Below, in pieces: positions 1-7,064 of a stretch of 35,904 nucleotides of DNA (its first letter is position 1; each line of letters opens with the position of its first letter). This stretch comes from Clostridia bacterium (GTDB taxonomy: Bacteria; Bacillota; Clostridia; Oscillospirales; Acutalibacteraceae): positions 1-35,904 of the forward strand of contig JAFQFZ010000010.1 of the NCBI GenBank assembly GCA_017398425.1, written 5' to 3'. The notes under the pieces were generated by a model. It worked only from the letters and a program-made list of their open reading frames with translations, was not told the origin of the DNA and ran no database searches. Made by a program: the position numbers and the translations under genes.

Positions 1-98
1 CCACAGTGTCACATTGATTATACCATTGTTTTCCTCTGCTTTGTTGCTGACTTTATTATACAAGGGAACGGCCTCAAGTGCCGTTCCGTTTTCCGTCT
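1..98. other. Left-edge intergenic with one hairpin
   Basis: No convincing gene is seen here. Positions 65-88 form a hairpin with arms GGAACGGC and GCCGTTCC. On the plus strand it is followed by GTTTTCC, on the minus strand by a weak T-rich stretch. It could terminate the minus-strand nuclease gene that ends at 99, or a plus-strand gene lying left of the window. Confidence 0.5.
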
Positions 99-1175
99 TC
101 ACGGATCACAATTGCCGCAGGGGGTATACCCTTGCTCGATCAGCTCCTCGCGATGTCCCTCGAATTCCGCGCGGTTCTCGGCGGCGATGGAGGCGGCATT
201 GCCGCAGGTCGCGAGATGGAATTTCTTCGAAGCGGTGTTGAGGATATAGAGGATGGGGGAGGGCTCGCTCGGTGCGTCGCCCTCAGCGCGGTTTTCGCCC
301 GTTTGGTAGTCAAAGATCACCCCGGGTTGCACGTTGTAGCAAAAGACGTGTAAGCAGATCCCTTCACCGCCGTCTTCCACCGACCATGCCTCGATCTCCA
401 CCCCCTCGCAAAGGAGATCGTCGTCCGAAAAGCGCGGTGTCACGCGGTAGAGAACGTGGTGATCGGTTTGCTCGATGTAAGCGGCGATCGCGTTTTCAAA
501 CGGGAGCATACCGCTCGCGTTCAGATAGCGCGTGCCGGTGATGAGGTTTTGGGTGTTCGCTTGCTCGCCTGCCAGTTGAAACCCGATGAGGTGCGCGCGG
601 TTGTAGACCCAGCCTCCCGGCACGCAGTCGTAGGATCGGTTGTGCCATCCCGTCGGGATCACGGAGCTGATGGACTCGCGCTCTTCCGTCGGCATCAACG
701 CGCGGCACAGCGCCGCATACGCCGCACCGCAACGGTCAAAACTGTCCTGCACCGCGTATTCTTCATAGGCGGTCTGTCGCGTTTTTTGCTTGTCGGTGAA
801 CAGCGGTTGATTGCCGTTTAGCACGATGTACGCCTCACCGTTGTAGTCATCGGCTTGCATGAGCGCGCGATCGGAAGCGGAGAGCGTCGGGCAAACGCGC
901 AACGCATGCTCATAGAGCGACAATTCCAAAATCGACCGCGCGTCGGCGGTGTCCAAGGCGAAATCCTCGTTGCAGTCGGCGGCGGCGCGCTCTTCGGGAG
1001 AGAGTGACCGTTTGCCGATGGTGTAGAGAAGCACCTCGCGCACATCCGAAGCGGACAAAGCTCCGCTTTGATCGACGTCGCCAAACCACATGGCGCTTTC
1101 TTCCGAGCAAACAGAAAGAGGAATGCCGGACAGAACGATGGTCAATACCGCAAGCAATGCGGTGGTTTTTCGCAT
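99..1175 (-). CDS. Secreted dockerin-bearing DNA/RNA non-specific endonuclease
   Basis: A 358-residue predicted exported nuclease. Residues 1-22 are a signal peptide. Residues 31-87 hold two dockerin-type calcium loops (GDVDQSGALSASDVR and a second one around DCNEDFALDTADAR), so the dockerin is at the N-terminus. Residues about 105-290 resemble the DNA-entry nuclease type of DNA/RNA non-specific endonuclease, with the catalytic-like NRAHLIG (His195) and a downstream Asn in TQNLITGTRYLN. The C-terminus has FHLATC and GYTPCGNCDP, resembling the Ada-type zinc-binding tail often found on Firmicutes secreted nucleases. AAAGGAGG stands 7 bases before the ATG. It follows the lipoprotein gene by 42 bases on the same strand and is probably cotranscribed. 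Role inferred: degrading extracellular nucleic acid while docked to a surface partner. Confidence 0.85.
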   Translation of the reverse strand: MRKTTALLAVLTIVLSGIPLSVCSEESAMWFGDVDQSGALSASDVREVLLYTIGKRSLSPEERAAADCNEDFALDTADARSILELSLYEHALRVCPTLSASDRALMQADDYNGEAYIVLNGNQPLFTDKQKTRQTAYEEYAVQDSFDRCGAAYAALCRALMPTEERESISSVIPTGWHNRSYDCVPGGWVYNRAHLIGFQLAGEQANTQNLITGTRYLNASGMLPFENAIAAYIEQTDHHVLYRVTPRFSDDDLLCEGVEIEAWSVEDGGEGICLHVFCYNVQPGVIFDYQTGENRAEGDAPSEPSPILYILNTASKKFHLATCGNAASIAAENRAEFEGHREELIEQGYTPCGNCDP

Positions 1176-1217
1176 ATCCCGACCTCCTTTGTGTATAACA
1201 CATACGTCGATCGAGCT

Positions 1218-1961
1218 TTATTCATGGTGTAGAATGTGTTGTTTGATTTCTTCGTATCCAACGATGTAGTCGTTCAATGCGGTTGCTTGCGTGAGATCAA
1301 ATGCGGCTTTGACGGCTTCGTCGTATTCGGCCTTGGTCACCGGCATATCCTCGATGGAATACTCATACGACAAGGTGTATTCGCCGCTTTCCAAAGTGAG
1401 TATACGCTCGACTTCCAGTGCACGCAGTGTTGTCGAAAATCCGGAATCCGTCAGCTCGTATACATGGGTGTAGTAAGCGCCCATGTTGCCGTTTTTGTTA
1501 TAAAGCTTACCGCTTCGTGCGATATAGTTTCCGCCGCCGGTACGGTTGAGCGCTTGCTCGACCAGAGTGCCGTTTTGGTAGGAACAAACGCGGTCGCCGG
1601 TCGCCTCGTCTCGGCCGCTCAAGTAGAGTTCTGGAATGGCGTCGTCGTCGATATACACAAGCGCATAGGAACGGTATCGGTCTTTGGTGTCTTCCAAAAA
1701 CCGCAAATAGGCGATTTGCCATTCGTCAGGCGTGGGAGCTTCCGCGTGAGTGGGAGACGGCGTGTCAAAGGTTGTTTCGGGGGTATCAAACGTCGTTTGC
1801 GTGGCGATTTCCGATGTGGTGACGGTGGCGGTGATTGTGGTGGCGGCGGTAGTGGTTGTAAGCTCTGTAGGAGCCAAAGGAGATGCAGGAAGAACTTGGC
1901 AGGCAGAGAACAGCATTGCCATCATCCCCACACAAAGCCATATGAGCCGAGGTTTTCTCAT
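1218..1961 (-). CDS. Putative lipoprotein of unknown function
   Basis: A 247-residue predicted lipoprotein. The N-terminus is a type II signal peptide with lipobox LFSAC (Cys21). Residues about 28-75 are a Thr/Ala/Pro-rich linker of the kind that lifts a domain off the membrane. The remaining part includes YIDDDAIPELYLSG, a motif seen in many uncharacterised Firmicutes lipoproteins. I do not recognise a catalytic domain. The ATG at 1961 is preferred because AGAAAGGG lies 8 bases upstream; a GTG at 1970 falls inside that ribosome binding site. It is the first gene of a probable two-gene operon with the nuclease. A long open frame also exists on the opposite strand, but it lacks a signal or family match. 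Confidence 0.75.
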   Translation of the reverse strand: MRKPRLIWLCVGMMAMLFSACQVLPASPLAPTELTTTTAATTITATVTTSEIATQTTFDTPETTFDTPSPTHAEAPTPDEWQIAYLRFLEDTKDRYRSYALVYIDDDAIPELYLSGRDEATGDRVCSYQNGTLVEQALNRTGGGNYIARSGKLYNKNGNMGAYYTHVYELTDSGFSTTLRALEVERILTLESGEYTLSYEYSIEDMPVTKAEYDEAVKAAFDLTQATALNDYIVGYEEIKQHILHHE

Positions 1962-1997
1962 ATACAGCACCCTTTCTTATTGCTTTAGCATATATTC

Positions 1998-2026
1998 ATT
2001 ATATCGAATCGTTTGGCAGAACGCAA
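1998..2026 (-). promoter_or_regulatory. Promoter of lipoprotein-nuclease operon
   Basis: On the minus strand TTGCGT (2026-2021), 17-base spacer, TATAAT (2003-1998). It lies about 37 bases upstream of the lipoprotein ATG. Confidence 0.75.
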
Positions 2027-2103
2027 GGGGAGAACGGAACGATTGGGATCTGCAAGAGAATAAAATTATTCTGCGCTCTCTTCAAAAAAATCGCATAAAC
2101 CTC

Positions 2104-2132
2104 TTGCTTTTTTGAAACACATATTGTATAAT
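2104..2132 (+). promoter_or_regulatory. Promoter of tRNA-Leu
   Basis: TTGCTT (2104-2109), 17-base spacer, TATAAT (2127-2132), ending 13 bases before the mature tRNA 5' end. Confidence 0.8.
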
Positions 2133-2145
2133 CATTTTCGCACCT

Positions 2146-2232
2146 GCCGGTGTGATGGAATTGGCAGACGTAGTGGACTCAAAATCCACCGGTGGCGACA
2201 CCGTGCCGGTTCGAGTCCGGCCACCGGCACCA
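2146..2232 (+). tRNA. tRNA-Leu (anticodon CAA)
   Basis: An 87-base class II tRNA including an encoded CCA (2230-2232). The acceptor arms GCCGGTG (2146-2152) and CACCGGC (2222-2228) pair fully. The anticodon stem GTGGA/TCCAC holds loop CTCAAAA, giving anticodon CAA that reads UUG leucine codons. A long variable arm and a T-arm with GGTTCGAGTCC are present. It has its own promoter and a strong terminator, so it is a single-gene unit. Confidence 0.95.
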
Positions 2233-2275
2233 AAAGCAAAAATCCGTTCTCGAAAGAGAGCGGATTTTTGCTTTT
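2233..2275 (+). terminator. Terminator of tRNA-Leu
   Basis: Hairpin with long arms built around AAAAATCCG and CGGATTTTT, followed by GCTTTT. The left arm (2238-2251) also has a perfect inverted copy farther downstream at 2318-2331 (see findings). Confidence 0.85.
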
Positions 2276-2381
2276 GTATTATTCATTTTTCATTATTCTA
2301 TATTCATTATTCATTCGGAGAACGGATTTTTGTAATGAATAATGAATGATGAAATCCGCTTCGCTGATGAATAAGGAATAA
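2276..2381. repeat. Degenerate hairpin repeat element behind tRNA-Leu
   Basis: AT-rich stretch built from inverted repeats. ATTCATTATTCATT (2302-2315) is perfectly inverted at 2334-2347. GAGAACGGATTTTT (2318-2331) is a perfect inverted copy of 2238-2251 in the tRNA terminator. At 2348-2372 lies a small imperfect hairpin, GATGAAATC-cGCTTCGCt-GATGAA, with the same grammar as units of the array behind ssrA at 35150-35316. No coding signal is seen. Confidence 0.6.
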
Positions 2382-2410
2382 TTGAATTATTCTCTTTTTT
2401 CTGCTATACT
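2382..2410 (+). promoter_or_regulatory. Promoter of GH13 gene
   Basis: TTGAAT (2382-2387), 17-base spacer, TATACT (2405-2410). Transcription would start near 2417, which argues against the ATG at 2423 as the translation start. Confidence 0.8.
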
Positions 2411-2446
2411 GAGTTTACGATCATGACGGAGAAAGAGGTGGCGCAC

Positions 2447-4063
2447 ATGGCACAAGGGAATTACTGCAAGGATATGGTGGTGTATCAAATCTATCCGCGC
2501 TCATTTCTGGACACCAACGGCGACGGCATCGGGGATTTGCGCGGCATCATTGAAAAGTTGGATTATCTGGCCGATCTGGGTGTCAACACCCTGTGGTTGT
2601 CGCCGATCTACGTCAGCCCCGATGACGACAACGGCTACGACATTGCCGATTACAAAGCGATCCATCCGCAGTTCGGCACGCTTGCCGATTTCGATGAACT
2701 GGTGCAGAAAGCCAAAGAACGCGGCATCGGCATCGTGATGGATCTGGTGATCAATCACACGTCCGACGAACACGAGTGGTTTCGCCGCGCACTCAACGGC
2801 GACAAAACCTACCAAGACTATTACATCCTGCGCGAGGGCAAAAACGGCAAATGCCCCAACAACTGGGGCAACTTTTTCGGGGAATGTCCGTGGACGCGTT
2901 TCGGAGACAGCGATACCTATTATTTGCATCTGTTTTCCAAAAAACAGCCCGACCTGAACTGGCACAATCCCGCCGTGCTGGAGGAGATCAAGGATGTGTT
3001 GCGGTTTTGGCTGGATCGCGGGGTGATGGGATTTCGTTGCGACGTGATCAACGTCATTTACAAAAACAGCTTGCAAAACGGCAAAAAACGTCCTGCCCTG
3101 ACGGGACTGGAGCATTACCTCTCCACCGAGGGATGCCATCGCATTTTGAATACCTTGCGCCGTGAGATCCTCGACCCTTACGGCGCGTTCACGGTGGGAG
3201 AAACCGTCTTTGTCGATATCCCGACCGCCAAAGCGCTGACCGATCCCGCACGCAAGGAACTCGACATGGTGTTTGCATTTGAACACATGGAATGCGATCA
3301 GGTGGTGCTCAAATGGTTCAAGACCCGTCTGAGACCCAAGCGCCTGATGAAGTGCCTTGTAAAATGGCAGAGCGGTATGGACTGGAACGCGTGCTATTTT
3401 GAAAATCACGACCAACCCCGTTTCATCTCGCGGTTTTCCGATGCAGCATCCTTCCGAAAAGAATCCTCCGCCATGATGGCGGGATTGCAAATGACCCTGC
3501 GCGGCACACCGTATGTGTTTGAGGGGCAGGAGATCGGTATGACCAATTTCGACTATACTTCGATGGACGATGTGCGGGACATCGAAAGCCACAACATCGA
3601 CGCGCTGGCGAAAAAGCTGAAGCTCCCGCGCGCATTGCGCTGGAAGATGATCCGTCGCACCTCGCGCGACAACGCCCGTACACCGATGCAATGGACAGCG
3701 GAGGAGCACGGTGGCTTCACAAAAGGGACACCGTGGCTGAAGGTCAACGGCAACCACAAAACCGTCAACGTCGAGAGCGATATGTGTGACGAACACGGCG
3801 TGCGCGCCTTTTGGAAAGAGATGATCGCGCGCCGCAAAACCGATCCCGTGCTGATCGACGGCGCGTTTGAAGCGGTGCATCTCGGACGACGGTTGTTTGT
3901 GTTCGATCGCGTGCTGGGGGAGGAGAGGCATCGCGTCTTGTGTAACCTGAGCGGCAAATCCGTGACGATCCCGAAAGCTCTGCAAGGAGCGGTGCCCGCC
4001 GTCAGCAACTACGCGTCGCCCGATACCCGCAAGATGCAACCGTTTGAATTTCGGTTGTTGTGA
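2447..4063 (+). CDS. GH13 alpha-glucosidase, oligo-1,6-glucosidase type
   Basis: A 538-residue cytoplasmic alpha-amylase-family enzyme with no signal peptide. It probably cleaves glucose from short alpha-linked oligosaccharides such as isomaltose. The TIM barrel starts at VVYQIYPRSF. DTNGDGIGD (22-30) is the calcium-type loop. Asp199 in GFRCDVIN is the nucleophile, Glu252 in TVGETVF the acid/base and Asp322 in ENHDQPR the transition-state stabiliser. Val200 directly after the nucleophile is the residue that in this subfamily goes with alpha-1,6 specificity (established for isomaltases); trehalose-6-phosphate hydrolase or maltase activity cannot be excluded. AGAGGTG stands 7 bases before the ATG at 2447; the in-frame ATG at 2423 has no ribosome binding site and lies within a few bases of the predicted transcript start. 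Confidence 0.92.
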   Translation: MAQGNYCKDMVVYQIYPRSFLDTNGDGIGDLRGIIEKLDYLADLGVNTLWLSPIYVSPDDDNGYDIADYKAIHPQFGTLADFDELVQKAKERGIGIVMDLVINHTSDEHEWFRRALNGDKTYQDYYILREGKNGKCPNNWGNFFGECPWTRFGDSDTYYLHLFSKKQPDLNWHNPAVLEEIKDVLRFWLDRGVMGFRCDVINVIYKNSLQNGKKRPALTGLEHYLSTEGCHRILNTLRREILDPYGAFTVGETVFVDIPTAKALTDPARKELDMVFAFEHMECDQVVLKWFKTRLRPKRLMKCLVKWQSGMDWNACYFENHDQPRFISRFSDAASFRKESSAMMAGLQMTLRGTPYVFEGQEIGMTNFDYTSMDDVRDIESHNIDALAKKLKLPRALRWKMIRRTSRDNARTPMQWTAEEHGGFTKGTPWLKVNGNHKTVNVESDMCDEHGVRAFWKEMIARRKTDPVLIDGAFEAVHLGRRLFVFDRVLGEERHRVLCNLSGKSVTIPKALQGAVPAVSNYASPDTRKMQPFEFRLL

Positions 4064-4094
4064 GGATACGATGTCGCATTCTTTGATTCCCATC

Positions 4095-4123
4095 TTGTCT
4101 TTTTTAAAAGAGTTTGGTATACT
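4095..4123 (+). promoter_or_regulatory. Promoter of first CE2-dockerin gene
   Basis: TTGTCT (4095-4100), 17-base spacer, TATACT (4118-4123), followed by AAAAGGAGG 10 bases before the ATG. No clear terminator separates it from the GH13 gene. Confidence 0.75.
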
Positions 4124-4156
4124 GAATGTGGTATTGACTAAAAAGGAGGTTTTCTC

Positions 4157-6325
4157 ATGAAACGCTTACTTTCCATTCTGTTGGCGGTGAGCTTGCTGAT
4201 CGCGTGCATGCCGATGATGATCAGCGCCGCACCGACCGAACGTACGCTGAATTTTGCGCAGTTGAGCGGCGGTTATCGCGTCCTCGGTCGCGCCCTGCCG
4301 TATCAAAACCAATTGCTCATGGACAATGTGGCATCCGGCTTTGAATTCTATTTCAACGGCAGTGGTACGGTCACGTTCAACGCCAGTGTGATGTGCATCA
4401 ACTGGGGCAACGAGCTGGCGCAGTATTTCACCGTCGTCGTGGACGGTGTGCGCACGCGCGTGCGCGTGGAAAGCGCCGAACACGCCAAATACGAAGCCAA
4501 GAACATCGTCCTCGCCGAAAACCTCGCGAGCGGCGACCATCACATCGAAGTATATCGTCAGACCGAAGCGTCGCAGTCGTTCTGCGTGGGCAACGCGGTG
4601 ACCTTCACGGGCACGTTACTTCCGCCTCCGCCCAAAGCACCGTTGACCATCGACGTCATCGGTGACTCCATTTCGGGCGGCTACGGTAGCTTGTGGGACG
4701 GCACGTCCCATCAAGGCTTCCATCCCAAATACCAAGACGGCACCTCGACCTATGCCTTCCTCGCGGGCAAAGCCCTCGGCGCGGATGTGCGCGTGTGTCA
4801 GGTTAGCGGTTACGGTTGTGTCCGCGGGCAAAACACCAACGGCGAAAACATGCAGATGCTGTATCCGTATCTCTGCCTCTGCCGTGACGAAACGCCCTAT
4901 CCGTTTGACACGCTGGCGGATGTGGTCGTCATCAACCTCGGCACCAACGATAGCAGAGTGGGTGTGTCGGCGGCGGAGTTCCAAGTCGGCTCGAAAGAGC
5001 TGATGCAACTCGCGCGTGAAAAGAATCCCGGTGCCAAGATCGTCTGGTGCACCGGTATGATGGGTACGTTCTATGCGGACGCGGTGCAAGCTTCCGTGAA
5101 TGAACTCGGCGGTGCCGACAGCGGATTTTACTTTGTGAATCTGCCCTACGGCGGCAGCGGTGCGGGCGCTCACCCCGCCGCCTCGGAGCATAAGGCGGCG
5201 GCCGCAGTGCTCCAAAATTACCTGGAAACCAGCGTGTTGCCGTGCGCGGTGCTCGCCGCGCAAACCGATGCTGCCGTCCTGCGTGCGGCGGTAGAGGAAG
5301 CGTCCGCGATTGCGAATCCGTCGGCAGTGCTGCGAGGCGCGATCGACCGCGCGAAGACGGAGCTCTCGGTCAACACGACCGATCCCTATCGTTTGTATCA
5401 ACGTCTCAGCGACCTGCAGGCGGCGAAAGACGCGACCTGGAAGGGCGTGTCGCTGATGCCCAAAGAGTATATCACCGACACCCCCGTCGCCTCGGACGGC
5501 GTGTCGTATGTGTGGCCCTATTACGCGCAGGAGGAGGGCTCCGTTGCATTGTACAAAGGCGGCGAAGGGTTCTTCTGGCCGTCGCTGATCACGCCCATCG
5601 GCGAAACGGTGGATGTGGACGAAACCCCCTATTTGCATCTCGACTTCACCGGCACCGCCACCTTTAATGCTACGATCGCCTATCGTACCGCCGGCGGTGA
5701 GATAGCGCATGTCAAGCTTTCGGAGCTTGCGGGAAAAGGCGACAACGATCTCTCGCCTCAGGAACAAGAGACCATGACTTTCGACTTCGGTACGTATGTG
5801 AAAAACCAAGGTCACGTCGGCGACAACGGACTGGTGTCCATCGTGTCGTGCCAAATGTTTGTGGTCGGTGACATCGACCAGGTGATCATACTGCGTTCGT
5901 GCGACTTTGTGGGCGGTTCGAGCGAACCGACTGCGCTGACCGGCTCCTACAAGGTGAACAACGGTTGCCTCGAAGCGCTCACGCGCGGCACCACGGCAGA
6001 GGAACTGAAAAACGCCATGGACCACAGCGAGATGCTGACTGTGACGGACAAAAACGGCAATGCGGTGAGCGGTAAGCTCGCCACCGGTATGACGCTGACG
6101 CTGACCGTGAACGGCACGGCGGTCGACAGCGCGACGGTGGTCGTGAGCGGTGACGTGAACGGCGACGGCGAAGCCTCCACCACCGATGCCCGTATGATGA
6201 TCCTCTACAAATTGGAAGTGACAACGCTGAACACCGCGTCGGCATCGGCGGCGGATTACAACCGCGACGGCGATGTCAACACCCTCGATGCGCGTCAGGT
6301 GTTGCTTGATAACCTGATCGGCTGA
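4157..6325 (+). CDS. Secreted CE2-type SGNH esterase with dockerin
   Basis: A 722-residue modular exported protein. Residues 1-25 are a signal peptide. About 30-155 form the N-terminal beta-sandwich typical of carbohydrate esterase family 2. The SGNH hydrolase domain follows, with Ser171 in IDVIGDSISGGYG, LGTND (261-265) and His339 in GAHP. This family removes acetyl groups from plant polysaccharides or their oligosaccharides. About 435-590 is a second beta-rich domain (VWPYY, DETPYLHLDF) that may bind carbohydrate; I do not recognise it. About 595-664 is a small Ig-like segment, then a C-terminal dockerin (665-722) with loops DVNGDGEASTTDAR and DYNRDGDVNTLDAR. A paralogue of the same architecture lies at 11331-13523. 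It is a monocistronic unit between its promoter and a strong terminator. Confidence 0.88.
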   Translation: MKRLLSILLAVSLLIACMPMMISAAPTERTLNFAQLSGGYRVLGRALPYQNQLLMDNVASGFEFYFNGSGTVTFNASVMCINWGNELAQYFTVVVDGVRTRVRVESAEHAKYEAKNIVLAENLASGDHHIEVYRQTEASQSFCVGNAVTFTGTLLPPPPKAPLTIDVIGDSISGGYGSLWDGTSHQGFHPKYQDGTSTYAFLAGKALGADVRVCQVSGYGCVRGQNTNGENMQMLYPYLCLCRDETPYPFDTLADVVVINLGTNDSRVGVSAAEFQVGSKELMQLAREKNPGAKIVWCTGMMGTFYADAVQASVNELGGADSGFYFVNLPYGGSGAGAHPAASEHKAAAAVLQNYLETSVLPCAVLAAQTDAAVLRAAVEEASAIANPSAVLRGAIDRAKTELSVNTTDPYRLYQRLSDLQAAKDATWKGVSLMPKEYITDTPVASDGVSYVWPYYAQEEGSVALYKGGEGFFWPSLITPIGETVDVDETPYLHLDFTGTATFNATIAYRTAGGEIAHVKLSELAGKGDNDLSPQEQETMTFDFGTYVKNQGHVGDNGLVSIVSCQMFVVGDIDQVIILRSCDFVGGSSEPTALTGSYKVNNGCLEALTRGTTAEELKNAMDHSEMLTVTDKNGNAVSGKLATGMTLTLTVNGTAVDSATVVVSGDVNGDGEASTTDARMMILYKLEVTTLNTASASAADYNRDGDVNTLDARQVLLDNLIG

Positions 6326-6340
6326 TTGTCATGCAAACAC

Positions 6341-6371
6341 AAAAAAGCGCTCCCTCGGGAGCGCTTTTTTT
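6341..6371 (+). terminator. Terminator of first CE2-dockerin gene
   Basis: Hairpin AGCGCTCCC-TC-GGGAGCGCT flanked by A6 and T7. Confidence 0.9.
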
Positions 6372-6378
6372 GCGCTCC

Positions 6379-6406
6379 TTGAAAAGCGCGGATTTTGTGA
6401 TATAAT
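6379..6406 (+). promoter_or_regulatory. Promoter of LOG-family gene
   Basis: TTGAAA (6379-6384), 16-base spacer, TATAAT (6401-6406). Confidence 0.75.
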
Positions 6407-6437
6407 GGAGACAAGAATGGAAAAAGGAGTAACCACC

Positions 6438-7019
6438 ATGCGCGTTTGTGTATATGGGGCGGCGTCGCCGTCCATCGATCCGATGTATATTGAAGCGGGC
6501 GAAGCGCTCGGACGCGTTTTGGCGCGTTGCGGACATTCGCTCGTGTTCGGCGGCGGTGCGCTCGGATTGATGGGCGCGGTGGCGCGCGGTGTGCGCGCCG
6601 AGAGCGGTCATATCACAGGTGTTGTGCCGCGTTTCTTTGAGAACGATGCCTCGGAAACATTGTGTGATTTTTGTGACGAATACATCCAAACCGATACCAT
6701 GCGTGAACGCAAGCGGATCATGGAGGACAAGGCAGACGCATTCATCATCACGCCCGGCGGCATCGGCACGTTTGAAGAGTTCTTGGAGATCCTCACACTG
6801 CGTCAGCTGTGCCGCCACGAAAAACCCATCGCCGTGTTGAACACGGCGGGGTACTACGACACCCTGCTCGCTTTTTTGAACGAGGCGGTGGACAAGGGCT
6901 TTTTGAAAGCTACGTGTCTGTCGCTCTTCACCGTGACCGACGATCCGCACACCTTACTCGACGCGTTGGAATGCACCTCGGGTGACGGCGGCAATGTACA
7001 CACCTACAAAGAAGGATAA
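6438..7019 (+). CDS. LOG family protein (TIGR00730, nucleotide phosphoribohydrolase-like)
   Basis: A 193-residue Rossmann-fold protein of the LOG/'lysine decarboxylase-like' family. Plant and some bacterial members hydrolyse cytokinin riboside monophosphates; many bacterial members act on AMP-type nucleotides. The signature PGGIGTFEE and the preceding MRERKR arginines are present, as is the N-terminal VFGGGALGLMGAVARG nucleotide loop. The ATG at 6438 has AAGGAG 8 bases upstream; the earlier in-frame ATG at 6405 lies inside the -10 box. It ends at a bidirectional terminator. Cytosolic; the true substrate cannot be told from sequence. Confidence 0.88.
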   Translation: MRVCVYGAASPSIDPMYIEAGEALGRVLARCGHSLVFGGGALGLMGAVARGVRAESGHITGVVPRFFENDASETLCDFCDEYIQTDTMRERKRIMEDKADAFIITPGGIGTFEEFLEILTLRQLCRHEKPIAVLNTAGYYDTLLAFLNEAVDKGFLKATCLSLFTVTDDPHTLLDALECTSGDGGNVHTYKEG

Positions 7020-7024
7020 ACAGT

Positions 7025-7062
7025 AAAACTCCGCAGTTCCGAAAGGGACTGCGGAGTTTTTT
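7025..7062. terminator. Bidirectional terminator between LOG and GHL10 genes
   Basis: Hairpin AACTCCGCAGTTCC-GAAA-GGGACTGCGGAGTT with A4 on the left and T6 on the right, serving both converging genes. Confidence 0.9.
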
Positions 7063-7064
7063 GA

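Noticed and set aside
1236-1988. Plus-strand frame the same length as the lipoprotein gene
   Set aside because: No signal peptide or family; the minus strand has lipobox, promoter and ribosome binding site.
2501-4093. 530-codon open frame on the strand opposite the GH13 gene
   Set aside because: It is the shadow of a gene with full catalytic motifs; it has no ribosome binding site or family match. High GC produces such frames.
4616-6025. 469-codon open frame opposite the first CE2-dockerin gene
   Set aside because: Antisense to a well-supported secreted esterase; translation is Arg/His-rich with no domain.
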